Shown one piece after another: positions 18,427-27,712 of a DNA stretch of 64,000 bases. The notes below the pieces were generated by a model. The model was not told the DNA's origin. It was given only the letters and a program-made list of their open reading frames with translations, and did no database searches. Where the stretch lies: contig NZ_CP076024.1 in the NCBI RefSeq assembly GCF_022788635.1, forward strand, positions 2,604,001 to 2,668,000, read 5' to 3'. The translations under genes and the position numbers were made by a program. Within the stretch, counting starts at the first letter, position 1. Every line of letters begins with the position of its first letter. Source of the stretch: Methylobacter sp. S3L5C. GTDB taxonomy: Bacteria; Pseudomonadota; Gammaproteobacteria; Methylococcales; Methylomonadaceae.

Positions 18427-19902
18427 ATGACCACTGTTACCTTGATTTTCCCTCATCAACTTTTTGCCAACCATACTTGCATAGTAAAAGGCCAGGCTGT
18501 TTATCTCATTGAAGAATGTCTGTTTTTCAAGCAATACCGTTTTCATCAGCACAAGCTGGTATTACATCGGGCCAGCATGAAAAAATATGCCCACTTTTTA
18601 GATCAAAAAAATGTAAAGGTGCACTATATTGACAGCCAAAATGAGTTAAGCGATGTCAGAAAGTTGATCAATCACCTGGCTCAACAAAACATTACTGGTA
18701 TAAAGTTTGCCGATGTTGCTGATAACTGGTTAAAGTCCCGAATCAAAAGCGGTTGCAACTCACATAACATCAAAATTACAGAAACGGCATCACCGAATTT
18801 TTTAAATACGCTTGTTGACGTAAAACCCTTTTTCGATAAAAAGAAAACCTATTTTCAAACCGCCTTTTATATTGAGCAGCGCAAGCAACGGTTGATTTTA
18901 TTGGATACAGCAGGACACCCGCTCGGAGGCCAGTGGACTTTTGATGCAGACAATCGCCTCAAGTATCCAAAAAATGACAAGCCGCCAGTAGTCACTGTTG
19001 CAAAAGACGATAACCATGTAAAAGAAGCCAAGGCTTATGTCGTGAAATATTTTCCCGACAACTATGCCAGTACAGAAAATTTTATTTATCCAACCGACCA
19101 TGCCGGTGCTTCCGTCTGGCTGGATGAGTTTTTAGAAACGCGTTTTGAAAAATTCGGCAGTTATGAAGATGCGATGGTAGGAAACGAACATTATTTGCAT
19201 CATTCCGTGTTAACGCCCATGCTGAATATTGGTTTGCTTTCTCCACAACAAATTATCGATAGGGCTTTACAAGTAGGCGACAACAAAAATATCCCCTTGA
19301 ATTCTTTAGAAGGCTTCATCAGACAAATTCTGGGCTGGCGCGAGTTTATCCGGATTGTGTATGAACGGGAGGGCAGCAATCAACGGAGCAAAAATTTCTG
19401 GGGCTTTAAAAGAAAGATTCCAGACAGTTTTTGGCAAGGTACAACAGGGATTTTTCCTGTCGACAATGTGATACAAAAACTGCTGCAAACAGGCTACAGC
19501 CATCATATCGAACGCTTGATGGTCATGGGTAACTTTATGCTGCTTTGTGAGTTTCATTCTGATGAGGTCTATCGCTGGTTTATGGAAATGTACGTGGATG
19601 CCTATGATTGGGTGATGGTGCCTAATGTCTATGGCATGAGCCAATTTGCCGATGGTGGCCTGATGACGACCAAGCCCTATATCAGCGGAAGTAATTACCT
19701 GCTGAAAATGAGTGACTATCCAAAAGGCGCCTGGACTGAAATATGGGATGGTTTGTTCTGGCGGTTCATGCATGTACACAGGCAGTTCTTTTTGACAAAC
19801 CCACGGATGGGTATGCTGGTAAAAATGTTTGATAAAATGCCGGAAGAGAAAAGAAATAAACATATCGATGTTGCAGAAAACTATCTAAAGCAACTCAATT
19901 AA
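18427..19902 (+). CDS. PhrB-type photolyase/cryptochrome homologue lacking the FeS cysteines
   Basis: 491 residues. The N-terminal Rossmann-like domain starts TLIFPHQLFANH; the helical FAD domain contains LEGFIRQILGWREFIR, NFWGFKRKIPDSFW, DWVMVPNVYGMSQFADGG (split) and the segment TTKPYISGSNYLLKMSDY, all hallmarks of the bacterial (6-4)/FeS-BCP photolyase clade. In PhrB the region after MSDY carries a CxxC and a further Cys that, with one upstream Cys, bind a 4Fe-4S cluster. Here it reads PKGAWTEIWDGLFWRF with no Cys, so the cluster is very probably absent. FAD-dependent DNA repair or a photosensory role are both possible. Stand-alone gene. Confidence 0.85.
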   Translation: MTTVTLIFPHQLFANHTCIVKGQAVYLIEECLFFKQYRFHQHKLVLHRASMKKYAHFLDQKNVKVHYIDSQNELSDVRKLINHLAQQNITGIKFADVADNWLKSRIKSGCNSHNIKITETASPNFLNTLVDVKPFFDKKKTYFQTAFYIEQRKQRLILLDTAGHPLGGQWTFDADNRLKYPKNDKPPVVTVAKDDNHVKEAKAYVVKYFPDNYASTENFIYPTDHAGASVWLDEFLETRFEKFGSYEDAMVGNEHYLHHSVLTPMLNIGLLSPQQIIDRALQVGDNKNIPLNSLEGFIRQILGWREFIRIVYEREGSNQRSKNFWGFKRKIPDSFWQGTTGIFPVDNVIQKLLQTGYSHHIERLMVMGNFMLLCEFHSDEVYRWFMEMYVDAYDWVMVPNVYGMSQFADGGLMTTKPYISGSNYLLKMSDYPKGAWTEIWDGLFWRFMHVHRQFFLTNPRMGMLVKMFDKMPEEKRNKHIDVAENYLKQLN

Positions 19903-20433
19903 CGAATAAAGCAATCTAAAAACATGTCCAAGGTTTGGAGTAACCATCGGACCGCAGTTGGCCGTACTTATTCTGTCGGGTAGAAAAATAATATTCTTTT
20001 TCGGCAATTTCTTATTAGTTACAGGTAAGCTTATTTTTCAATAAGTTAGCGCCCTTGAAATTCACTAAAACTCGCTTTTTTAGTGCTGGATAATCAGAAA
20101 TCAAATCGAGTTGCGATAACTTCTTATAAGAAAAGGCATGGTTTTTAAATTTTATCGTCATGTAAGTCATTGATTTATAATGTACCTGCAGCTAATGAGA
20201 AGTTACTCCAATCGGTTGCAATGACATAATTTAATCACTATTGACCAGTATACTCTTCCTAATATCTGTCAGTATTTATGGTCTACATGCATTAGGTCAT
20301 TCATCTTGATCCTAACGAATCACTTGAAAGTAATCAAAAGCGATCATAGTGAGTAAATTAATGGACAGTCAATCGACAGCAACCCAAACCTGACGGTGAA
20401 ACGGTGTAATAATTATTTTGAATGCTGATAATG
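19903..20433. other. Intergenic region, 530 bp, convergent genes
   Basis: AT-rich DNA between the photolyase homologue and a HAD gene that converge on it. It includes the dispersed element CGGACCGCAGTTGGCCG at 19948-19964. No gene is supported. Confidence 0.55.
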
Positions 20434-21090
20434 TCAGAATTTGGCAATGCCAGCAAAGTGAGCGAGTAGTTTAGGAAGCTGAGACATATCGTCAAATCGC
20501 ACTATAGATCGGCATGACGAGGTTTCACCCTTTCGTACATACTGAAATGCTTGCATTCCTGCTGCTGTGGCAGCCTCAATCCCAACGTCACTATCTTCTA
20601 CAACCACGCATTGTCCAGGTCTAAAGCCCATCGCATTTGCTGCGAATTGGAATAGACCTGGTTCCGGCTTCCATGATCCCACTTCATATGAACTAAAGAT
20701 GCTCTCACCAAAGTAAGGTGCAAGGCCGCTAACTTGCAGCGCCTGACGAATTTTCAAAGGAGGCCCACTTGAGGCAATACACCTGGAGAAGTTTGTGGCT
20801 TCGAGCATCTCAACAACGCCTGGCATAGGTTTCAATTCACGAGAGAAAAGTTCCGTAACACGTTGGCGATAATGTTGTTCAAAGTCATCTGGTAGATTCT
20901 GGCAAAGGCGGCCCTCAAGATCAGCAAGAATTGGGGCCAGCTTTTTGCCACGATACTGCTGAATCAATGATTCCACTGTATCGCTCAGTTGTGGGAGCAG
21001 ATCAAGAAATGCTTGATTGCAAAGCCCCTCGCTATCTACGAGCGTGCCGTCCAAATCAAAGATTACACAGATATCTAAATGGGATAACAT
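20434..21090 (-). CDS. HAD-superfamily phosphatase, beta-phosphoglucomutase/YieH type
   Basis: 218 residues. Motif I VIFDLDGTLVDSE, motif II CIASSGPPLKIRQAL, the conserved Lys in SWKPEPGLFQFAANAMG, and motif IV VVVEDSDVGIEAATAAGM define a subfamily IA HAD hydrolase with an alpha-helical cap. Relatives dephosphorylate sugar phosphates or similar small metabolites. Cytoplasmic. No operon partner. Confidence 0.85.
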   Translation of the reverse strand: MLSHLDICVIFDLDGTLVDSEGLCNQAFLDLLPQLSDTVESLIQQYRGKKLAPILADLEGRLCQNLPDDFEQHYRQRVTELFSRELKPMPGVVEMLEATNFSRCIASSGPPLKIRQALQVSGLAPYFGESIFSSYEVGSWKPEPGLFQFAANAMGFRPGQCVVVEDSDVGIEAATAAGMQAFQYVRKGETSSCRSIVRFDDMSQLPKLLAHFAGIAKF

Positions 21091-21253
21091 GTCAATGTAC
21101 GAAAAAAGTTATCCAGATAACATCTGATCATAATTAATCATCAATTTTCAATGGTCGGTTTTGGTCAGTTGGTTTATAGCCAATTAGTCACTAACTACTT
21201 ACTGGAAACAGTATAACAATAAGACTCCTTTACTTACATTTTAGGAGTTTGTC

Positions 21254-21609
21254 ATGAAGCAAGATACCAACGATCAAAAGAACTATCAAGTCCCATGGAA
21301 CAAGGGCAAATTGATTGGTCAGAAATCATCGCTCAAATTGAAAGAGATTTGGGCAATTCGGATTCGTTTGCAGATGGTTAAAAACACTCGGGAGTTGGCG
21401 TTGTTCAACTTGGCCATTGACAGCAAATTACGTGGCTGCGATCTGGTCAAACTTCGAATAGGCGCGTAGTCCAGAGTAACCGGGTATCATCGCGAGCTAT
21501 TATCATGCAACAGAAAACACATCACCCTGTTCAGTTCGAGATAACAGAACAAAACAGAGATTCGCTTGAAGCGTGGATTAACCAAACAAAGCATGAGTGT
21601 TTCCCTTAA
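21254..21609 (+). pseudogene. Tyrosine recombinase/integrase fragment, frameshifted and truncated
   Basis: The first 71 codons (21254-21469) read as the N-terminal part of a phage-type integrase (VPWNKGKLIGQKSSLKLKEI, then LFNLAIDSKLRGCDLVKLR). A stop follows, but in another frame from about 21480 the protein continues with QQKTHHPVQFEITEQNRDSL and EAWINQTKHE before a stop at 21607-21609. The catalytic R-H-R-Y region is missing. A good ribosome site (TAGGAG) precedes the ATG. It is a dead remnant marking an old integration event. Confidence 0.75.
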
Positions 21610-22027
21610 AGCCCCAAGGATAACAAGGAAATGCTCAGACCAACAGCTCCTTAAAGAGTGCTGTGAAGCTTTTCTTTGTATTTTACAAAATAGAGTGACA
21701 GCTACAAAAAGAAGGGGCAATTGATTCAAACATTAAACAAAAAAAGACTTGCAATTTTAAAATAAATTTTTTCAGGTTTTACATTTTTTGACCCTTTAAT
21801 GGAACAATACTTCGGACAGCTTTTTTAACTATTTGATTTTAAAAGATTTTAAAATTTTCACTTAAAAGTTAAAATCGTTATTTTTCAACGACCTGAATTC
21901 AAGTCACCTGAATTCGTATAATAAGTGCATAACCTCTGCAAGTAACGGTTAGCAATACACCATAATTGAATAGAATCAAGACATAGGTGTATGTAAACGG
22001 CTACCAAACGATCTACAGAGGCTACAA
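21610..22027. repeat. AT-rich remnant with a solitary insertion-sequence end
   Basis: CAATACTTCGGACAGC at 21805-21820 is nearly identical to the left terminus of the intact IS4-type element at 48519-49936, but the sequence diverges just inside it. It is therefore a related element end or solo inverted repeat. No gene is seen in this stretch. Confidence 0.5.
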
Positions 22028-22267
22028 ATGAGCTATAAACACCTACGTCCTGAAGAGAGACATTATATAGAGATCGAATTAAAAAAGGGAATATCTCAGA
22101 ATCAAATCGCTAAATCCCTGGGGCGAAACCAAAGTAGCCTTTCACGCGAACTTAGTCGAAACAAAGGTCAGCGAGGCTGCCGACATAAACAGGCTGGCGA
22201 ATTGGCTCAAGAACGCCATAAAAATAAGCCTAAAAAAGTTAAATTAAGCGCTGAAATAAAAGTTTGA
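22028..22267 (+). pseudogene. IS30-family transposase, N-terminal fragment
   Basis: 79 codons. It contains the IS30 helix-turn-helix: YKHLRPEERHYIEIELKKG, then QNQIAKSLGRNQSSLSREL, then RGCRHKQAGELAQER. IS30 transposases are about 320-340 residues and carry a C-terminal DDE core, which is absent here, so the gene is truncated. Confidence 0.8.
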
Positions 22268-22386
22268 TGGCAATATCGCTGCACCTATCGTTGACAGAAC
22301 CATCCATCATTCACACATTTTTATGTTGGGAAGGGAAAGTTATTGACTGAAATCAATGCTGAATAAGTGATTTTTCTCTGGAAAAG

Positions 22387-22429
22387 TGGCTCAATATTAA
22401 TGGCCGAAAATGGCTCAATTCTGTTGGCC
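22387..22429. repeat. Two direct repeats resembling IS21-type terminal repeats
   Basis: TGGCTCAATATTAATGGCC (22387-22405) is followed by TGGCTCAATTCTGTTGGCC (22411-22429). The tandem TGGCTCA...TGGCC pattern is reminiscent of the multiple terminal repeats of IS21-like elements, of which no gene remains here. The family assignment is inference. Confidence 0.4.
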
Positions 22430-22485
22430 ATTGACAACAAGCATTACAAATTTTTTAAATATAGTAATATTTATGCCGAATGGTA

Positions 22486-22941
22486 TTAATTACGGCTTAA
22501 TGTTAATATTTTTTTATGATTATCAATATGGTAACTAAGGTTTTTTAATAAACTCTGCCCAATTAAAATTTCAGAGTTGTTTGCACCAACTATTGCACTT
22601 ATATTATGAAATGTATTATTTCCAATTACAATTTTTGTAATATTTACTCGTTCCCTGATTTTTGTACTGCCATCAGCTAATTTATAAAAACCCTCTTTTA
22701 AAATATCTTTTATAGCAATTGATTTTGATTGTATTAACATGGCTATCACATTAAATGGAATAAACATTTCGCTGGCGCCCGTATCTAATATTCCGTTTAC
22801 GGTAACGGAATCATTGAGTGTAATAGGCATGATGTATACACCATTATGCTCAGTTAATGCTATCTCATCTGAAAAACTGCTAAAACTAAATGCTAAAATA
22901 AGTAGGCAAAAAAATGGTTTTATTATTTTTATAGGTATCAT
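22486..22941 (-). CDS. Exported retropepsin-like aspartic protease
   Basis: 151 residues. A signal peptide (basic start, hydrophobic 8-20, ending about SFSSFS-D) is followed by a single-domain retropepsin fold: substrate-like strand VYIMPITLND, catalytic motif GILDTGASEMFIP near residues 50-62, flap region ADGSTKIRERV, and a C-terminal ILIGQSLLKNL that matches the hydrophobic-hydrophobic-G motif. Such proteins act as dimers, usually in the periplasm; targets are unknown. It is very AT-rich and lies alone among insertion-sequence debris, so it could be an acquired gene. Confidence 0.75.
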   Translation of the reverse strand: MIPIKIIKPFFCLLILAFSFSSFSDEIALTEHNGVYIMPITLNDSVTVNGILDTGASEMFIPFNVIAMLIQSKSIAIKDILKEGFYKLADGSTKIRERVNITKIVIGNNTFHNISAIVGANNSEILIGQSLLKNLSYHIDNHKKILTLSRN

Positions 22942-23518
22942 TAGATTGATGTTTTTAAATGGTCTGGTTTTAGTAGTTCATGTAGGTAATTAATTAATTA
23001 AATGCATGATATAATTAAGGGTATTTACTTGTTAATCTGAAAATTTCATTATGACAATATCAAAAAATCAGCATTTTTTAATACTAGTCTTTCATGCTGT
23101 AATTATTGCTTAATGTTTGATTTTTTTAGCTTGACTAAGACGACTTTATATAAATCAAGATGTTGTTGTCATTATCTCTAAGCACTACATGATAAGAGCT
23201 TGCAGTTTTGAAAGCTGATTTATCAGGATTTTTTAAAATCAAAAAATTTAAATATCAGGTATTAGACATTAATTTAAAAAACTACATATTTTTTAAAAGG
23301 ATTTTAAAAGTTCATGAGAATAGCTTCAAAGACTACAGTATTATAGTAATTGCAAGTTGATATAATAGTTCAATCTACTTTAAATTACTTCATGTAACCT
23401 GAAATATTTTTTACATCAATATTCTGAATGATAAGAATGCGTTTATGTTGAATAGTCTAACCTGTTTTTTTGTTTAAAAACTTATAACTAAGACGATTTC
23501 CTGAAATTAATTTACTTA
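22942..23518. other. Very AT-rich intergenic region, 577 bp
   Basis: No gene is seen. The strong AT bias is shared with the retropepsin gene and suggests one acquired segment. It is bounded on the right by the 3' end of the ISAzo13 transposase. Confidence 0.5.
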
Positions 23519-24735
23519 TCAGATAGGCCGAATCATAATGTCCGATTTGGGCAAGATTGGGTTACATTCCAGTCTGGCTTCAATCGCCAACATCGTTTTC
23601 TTAGACAGTGAAATTCCTTTTTGATAAATCGTCTTGCTTAATTTGACTACTGGCTTTAATCCCTTCCAAGTCATGCTTTTTGCCCATTCCAGCATGGTAT
23701 CAACGGTTACCAACTTCGTACCATTCCAATGTTGCTCCAAAATACCCCAGCAGCGCTCAATTGGATTGTACTTGCTGTGGTAAGGCGGATAGTAGAGCAG
23801 CTGAACTATTTTTCTGGTGTGGGGTCCGCAAAGTCGACAATGCGTTTAAGGAACTGCGTGCGCACACCGCTGCTTTTTGGGCCATTATCAACCTTTATCT
23901 GGACATGCGCGATTGCCGCACGGTCTTGTGTGCCGGTGTTTTTCCACCAACTCATCAAACTGTCTACGATGAAATCGCTGGTCTTGAAGGAGCTACCGAA
24001 TGTCAGATATAACGCCCCTTCGTTCTCATCTATGATACCAAAGGGAACGTATTTTTCCTTACACCCCATATCATGGTGAGCAGCACGGTGGTCACCACGC
24101 GTCTTTCCACCCTGTGAGTAATCGCCGACATTGACTGTGGCTTTGCCGTCTATACTGAGACGTTTGACTTGTCTATTACCCATAGAATCCTCGTCTGCCA
24201 AGATTTTTCCATCTTTTTCATGGATATTGTCAAAGATGGCATCTGTTTCTGGAAGTTTCTTTTGCGGCTTGGCCTTAACCACCCTACTTAGTTGGTAACT
24301 ATTGCGGTTCAAAACCTCCGCCATGGTGCTGGATGAGGGTAGTTGATCCGCTTGGAAGCCTTGGGCAGTTAACTGCTCCAAAGCTTTCGCTGCGGTCAGT
24401 CGCGTGTATAACAGCGAAGTATGAAAGGTCGGATCTTGCTGACGGTAAGAATCTGCCATTGCCCATAGTGCCTGGGCCACATCAGGATGCTTTTCTTCCC
24501 ATAATTTATCTCCACTGCAAGCCGCTTGTGCTCCCTGACAAATAATTCCGGTGCGTTGCTCATTAAGTCCTAACTGAACGGTATAACGACCCCAACCAAA
24601 TATCCTCTCCGCTAATCGGGTGTTACCTGTGCAATGTTTTAATGTCATAAGCGCCTGAAAAGCCCTGCGTTCTGCACCTGACATTTTAGTACTCGCCAAC
24701 TTCAAAGCTTCGATTTGAGATACACTTAAGGGCAA
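23519..24735 (-). pseudogene. ISAzo13-family transposase in two frames (frameshift at an A-run)
   Basis: The 5' part (24735-23806, 309 codons) runs from MPLSVSQIEALKLASTKMSG through DAIFDNIHEKDGK, GGKTRGDHRAAHHDMGCKEK and VDNGPKSSGVRTQFLKRIVD. It stops at TAG directly after GAA AAA. One base earlier the frame continues IVQLLYYPPYHSKYNPIERC into the 3' part with EQHWNGTKLV and TMTWKG-like motifs, ending at 23519. So the whole transposase is present but split by one base at a run of five A (minus strand; 23809-23813). It may be a dead copy, or be expressed by -1 slippage of the Lys tRNA at the stop. It lies at the 3' end of the O-antigen ligase-like gene. Confidence 0.8.
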
Positions 24736-26096
24736 TATTTTCTGGTGGGTAAAGATTGGGCAACAGCGGCACCCATTATTAAAGCATAGGTATAAGCGAT
24801 AGCAGGTATTTGTAAGCTGAAATCAACCAAGGCATGCGCACCAATCAGTAAACTTGCAGAGAAACCAATGGCCGGATAAATCCAGTTTCTTTGTCTTATC
24901 CAAACACCGCGTAAACAAACTAAAGCCATCAAGAAAATAGCCATAAACAAACACGAAGCTTGTAATAAACCTAATTCAAAAATATTTTCCAGATAAGTGT
25001 TATGGGCTTTATCATAAAACCCAACTATAGTTTCATCACGATATAAACGGAAACTCTTTTCAAAACTTCCATAACCCATACCTAACCAACTATTATCAGC
25101 ATTGGCTTTTGCCAAAAGATCATATACCATCCAGCGCCCTTCATTCTCAGGTGACGTGGCATTAAGACGGTCGATTAATTTATCACCACTACGCGTAAAT
25201 ACCCCCCAAGAAACCAGACTAACAACTCCTAATAACAGCATGACAGCAAAATTATTTATTATTTTATGATTTACTAATAAAATAATAAAAAAAGCAACAA
25301 TAGCCAATGCTGTACTTAAAAAACCACCGCGAGACTGGGTTAAAAACAATGCGGTTGCTATGGTAATAATAAGCAATAAAGCAAACCAACCGCGAATAAA
25401 TACATTTTCAAAAAAAAACTGCCGGCCATAGTTATTTTTAAGGCCATACTGAAAGCTGGACTGAATTTTTTCAAATAATAACGGTAATCCAGCTAGTAGC
25501 GTTAAGCCTGCATAAGTAGCATAAGAATTACGATTAACAAAGGTACTGGTTACCGCATTCATGGGTGCCCATTGGTCAAACCATAATAGCGTTTTAAACT
25601 GGCCTAAATAGATAATCAGGCCGTAAACAGCATAAAGTAACCCGGCATAAGCTAAATTATTAAAGGTGAATAGGGCGTTTTGACTATGACGGTTAAATTG
25701 TAAGCTAATAAAAAACACCAATAAATAACTGCCCAGTTTCATTAATGCTGTTGCAGTTTCATGGGGTGTCAAACTAATATGTGCCGGGACAGGTAGTGAT
25801 AATTGTTCAGCAGCTAATTGCCAAAAAGGATGACTCCAATCCAGGGGAGAAACATTAGAAAGTTGCAATAAAGCCCAGCCAATCGGGATACAGATCAGAA
25901 AAAATGAATATTTAACCGGCCTTATAGTAAGTTGCACGGGCGATTGTCTGAATAAAATAGCAATGCTGGCCAGCAAACCGCCTAACGCCAGTAACATCGC
26001 GTATAAACTCCAGGCCCATGGACGATTGGCGCCAAAAGGAATAGGGGCCAATAATATGGTAAATAAGAAAATTTTAAACATTAGTATTATCGTCAC
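24726..26096 (-). CDS. O-antigen ligase/polymerase-like membrane protein (Wzy_C), C-terminus cut by ISAzo13
   Basis: 456 residues with about ten to twelve hydrophobic segments. It has the Wzy_C hallmarks: TQSRGGFLSTALAI, and the periplasmic-loop-to-membrane stretch GFYDKAHNTYLENIFELGLL. Proteins of this type ligate or polymerise surface glycans at the inner membrane. Its last residues (SLPTRKYCP) lie in sequence shared with the start of the ISAzo13 transposase, so the natural C-terminus was probably replaced by the insertion, after the last membrane span. No other glycan genes lie nearby, so its role is uncertain. Confidence 0.75.
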   Translation of the reverse strand: MTIILMFKIFLFTILLAPIPFGANRPWAWSLYAMLLALGGLLASIAILFRQSPVQLTIRPVKYSFFLICIPIGWALLQLSNVSPLDWSHPFWQLAAEQLSLPVPAHISLTPHETATALMKLGSYLLVFFISLQFNRHSQNALFTFNNLAYAGLLYAVYGLIIYLGQFKTLLWFDQWAPMNAVTSTFVNRNSYATYAGLTLLAGLPLLFEKIQSSFQYGLKNNYGRQFFFENVFIRGWFALLLIITIATALFLTQSRGGFLSTALAIVAFFIILLVNHKIINNFAVMLLLGVVSLVSWGVFTRSGDKLIDRLNATSPENEGRWMVYDLLAKANADNSWLGMGYGSFEKSFRLYRDETIVGFYDKAHNTYLENIFELGLLQASCLFMAIFLMALVCLRGVWIRQRNWIYPAIGFSASLLIGAHALVDFSLQIPAIAYTYALIMGAAVAQSLPTRKYCP

Positions 26097-26621
26097 AGGA
26101 AATTATTTAAGTAACCATGAAAGGTTAACGGTAATTTTTAGTTCCCCTTTTCAAAGGGGGGAGGGCATTGTGACGGTGCCTGAAAACTTATATCAATAGA
26201 ATGGAACATCCTTGCCGTATTCTTAATCTTTAAAACTTGAATATTGCACATTATGTAAGCTTAACTTACCTTGGTAAGCAATTAAACAGGTTAACACTCG
26301 CTTTAGTCAAAAAAAAATTTTTATGAGTTTTACTCCTGTATAATTTTTGTACCTCTAGATTAGAGGATATAGTGAAATTACATATTTTTATCTTACACGA
26401 TATCCACCCACTCACTTTAAAGATAACGTCAGGATTTATTAACATTTTTATGGCCATAGAAAAAATAATAAACTTTTATAAAGTACCTTTTATTGCAATA
26501 GTAACAAGAATATTTTTTATATTATTAATAATATTTGTTGGAAAATTATTTTTTTCATTATTTAAATAATTATTAAGTGTTAGTAACTACTCAGCCCAGC
26601 AGCAATCCAAAAAAGTGTTTT
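26097..26621. other. AT-rich intergenic region
   Basis: CCCCTTTTCAAAGGGG at about 26143-26158 is a perfect inverted repeat of a kind often dispersed in genomes. A 65-codon frame beginning with GTG at 26372, with a GAGG four to five bases upstream and two hydrophobic stretches, could be a small membrane protein, but no family supports it. Confidence 0.4.
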
Positions 26622-27343
26622 TTAAAATTGAAGGTACGGAATGAAGGAATCACCAGCAACAGTATTATTGATGGCGGTGAAAATACTTACTGAATTTTTA
26701 CGCGCAGTGGAGATATAGCCGCGAATGGAAGCAAACTGTTGCGCACCAACAAAAGTCCGAAATCCCCCGGAAACTTTCTGCTTCACTTTCACCATGCGGA
26801 TATCCCGCTCGGTAAGATTATTGTCAAACGGCACAGAAAAATAATACATAAAGGCCAATGTCCCGCCTTTATAGTCCCTTAAACGAGCCAGAAGATTATG
26901 GGCGGCGGTCTGTTTAGGTTTGCCTCGTTTTTTCATCCCACCCTCCGGCGTTTTGCTGCTGTGTAGGGGTTTTCTGCCAAGCCCTTTTTAACCAGTCCAT
27001 CGTATTGCTGTGCAAATAAAATGATTTGTCCGGGGCTTAAAGAGTCTTGTTCTGGCGGCAAGTCGGCCAGGGTGTTTTTAATGTTGACCAATAAAGTCAC
27101 CATCTCGCCCGCCCAGGTTTGTTGGAATTGCTTTTTCAGATAATCCACATCCCTTAGGTGATGGGCATTGCAGGCAACGTGTTTGCAACCATCGTAGCTG
27201 AAATAAACTTTCCAATGGTCATGCACCAATTTGCCATGAAAATTTTTCCATAATCCCGGCAGAATTCATGGCTTCTCTACCCCGTTTGGCGTGAACTTCA
27301 TAATCGGTGAGTTTGTCGATTGAGGCTGAATGCAAGTAATGCA
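26622..27343 (-). pseudogene. IS66-family transposase remnant, broken into fragments
   Basis: Three fragments of one IS66 TnpC-like protein are recognisable in order on the minus strand. About 27343-27240 reads LHYLHSASIDKLTDYEVHAK. A frame at 27229-26933 reads VHDHWKVYFSYDGCKHVACN, then AHHLRDVDYLKKQF. A frame at 26936-26622 reads FDNNLTERDIRMVKVKQKVS, then GGFRTFVGAQQFASIRGYIS. The N-terminal third, TnpA and TnpB are missing and frames are shifted. The element ends within a few hundred bases of the sMMO promoter. Confidence 0.8.
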
Positions 27344-27578
27344 ACTTGGCCTACCATCATCTTCCAATGAGCTTATACACATCTGACCACAATTTTTTTT
27401 CATCTAATGCCAGTCTGTGTGCCTGTGGCACACTCCAAGATTTTCAGCGAATGCTCATAAATTGAACGTCCGATAACTGGACAGTGTTCAACTATTATAC
27501 AGTTTTCAGGCTATTGGCAATCCCCGAAATTATTTTCAACCAGCTGATTTATATTGTTATATTTATGTAATTAATATT
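27344..27578. other. Upstream region of the sMMO promoter
   Basis: This 230-base stretch would be expected to contain the upstream activator sites for MmoR. GTGTGCC-TGT-GGCACAC near 27417-27433 is a perfect 7-bp hairpin. ACTGGACAGTGTTCAAC and TACAGTTTTCAG (about 27477-27510) share AC(A)GT half sites and could be activator sites, but this is a guess. Confidence 0.3.
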
Positions 27579-27594
27579 TGGCACAGCACTTGCT
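27579..27594 (+). promoter_or_regulatory. Sigma-54 promoter of the sMMO operon
   Basis: TGGCAC (27579-27584), five bases, then TTGCT (27590-27594) is a textbook -24/-12 element with correct spacing. The predicted transcription start is about 27604-27606, leaving a ~108-base leader before mmoX. A sigma-54 promoter in front of mmoX, driven by MmoR, is known from other methanotrophs. mmoR itself, with an intact sigma-54 interaction loop, lies in the same locus. Confidence 0.9.
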
Positions 27595-27712
27595 TATAGT
27601 ATTTCAGGTCATTAGTTCAGCCTTGGCAACCCGCATTAAGACGTGTCATGTTTCCTTAAAACGCACAGCAACGATGACCTTATTTAATTTAATTATAAAC
27701 AGGAGTAGTCAC

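Noticed and set aside
19306-19863. 185-codon minus-strand frame
   Set aside because: Antisense to the conserved FAD domain of the photolyase homologue; His-rich translation without family similarity.
27578-27712. 5' extension of mmoX by 45 codons
   Set aside because: The extension overlaps the sigma-54 promoter, has no protein similarity, and the ATG at 27713 has a strong ribosome site and gives the standard residue numbering.
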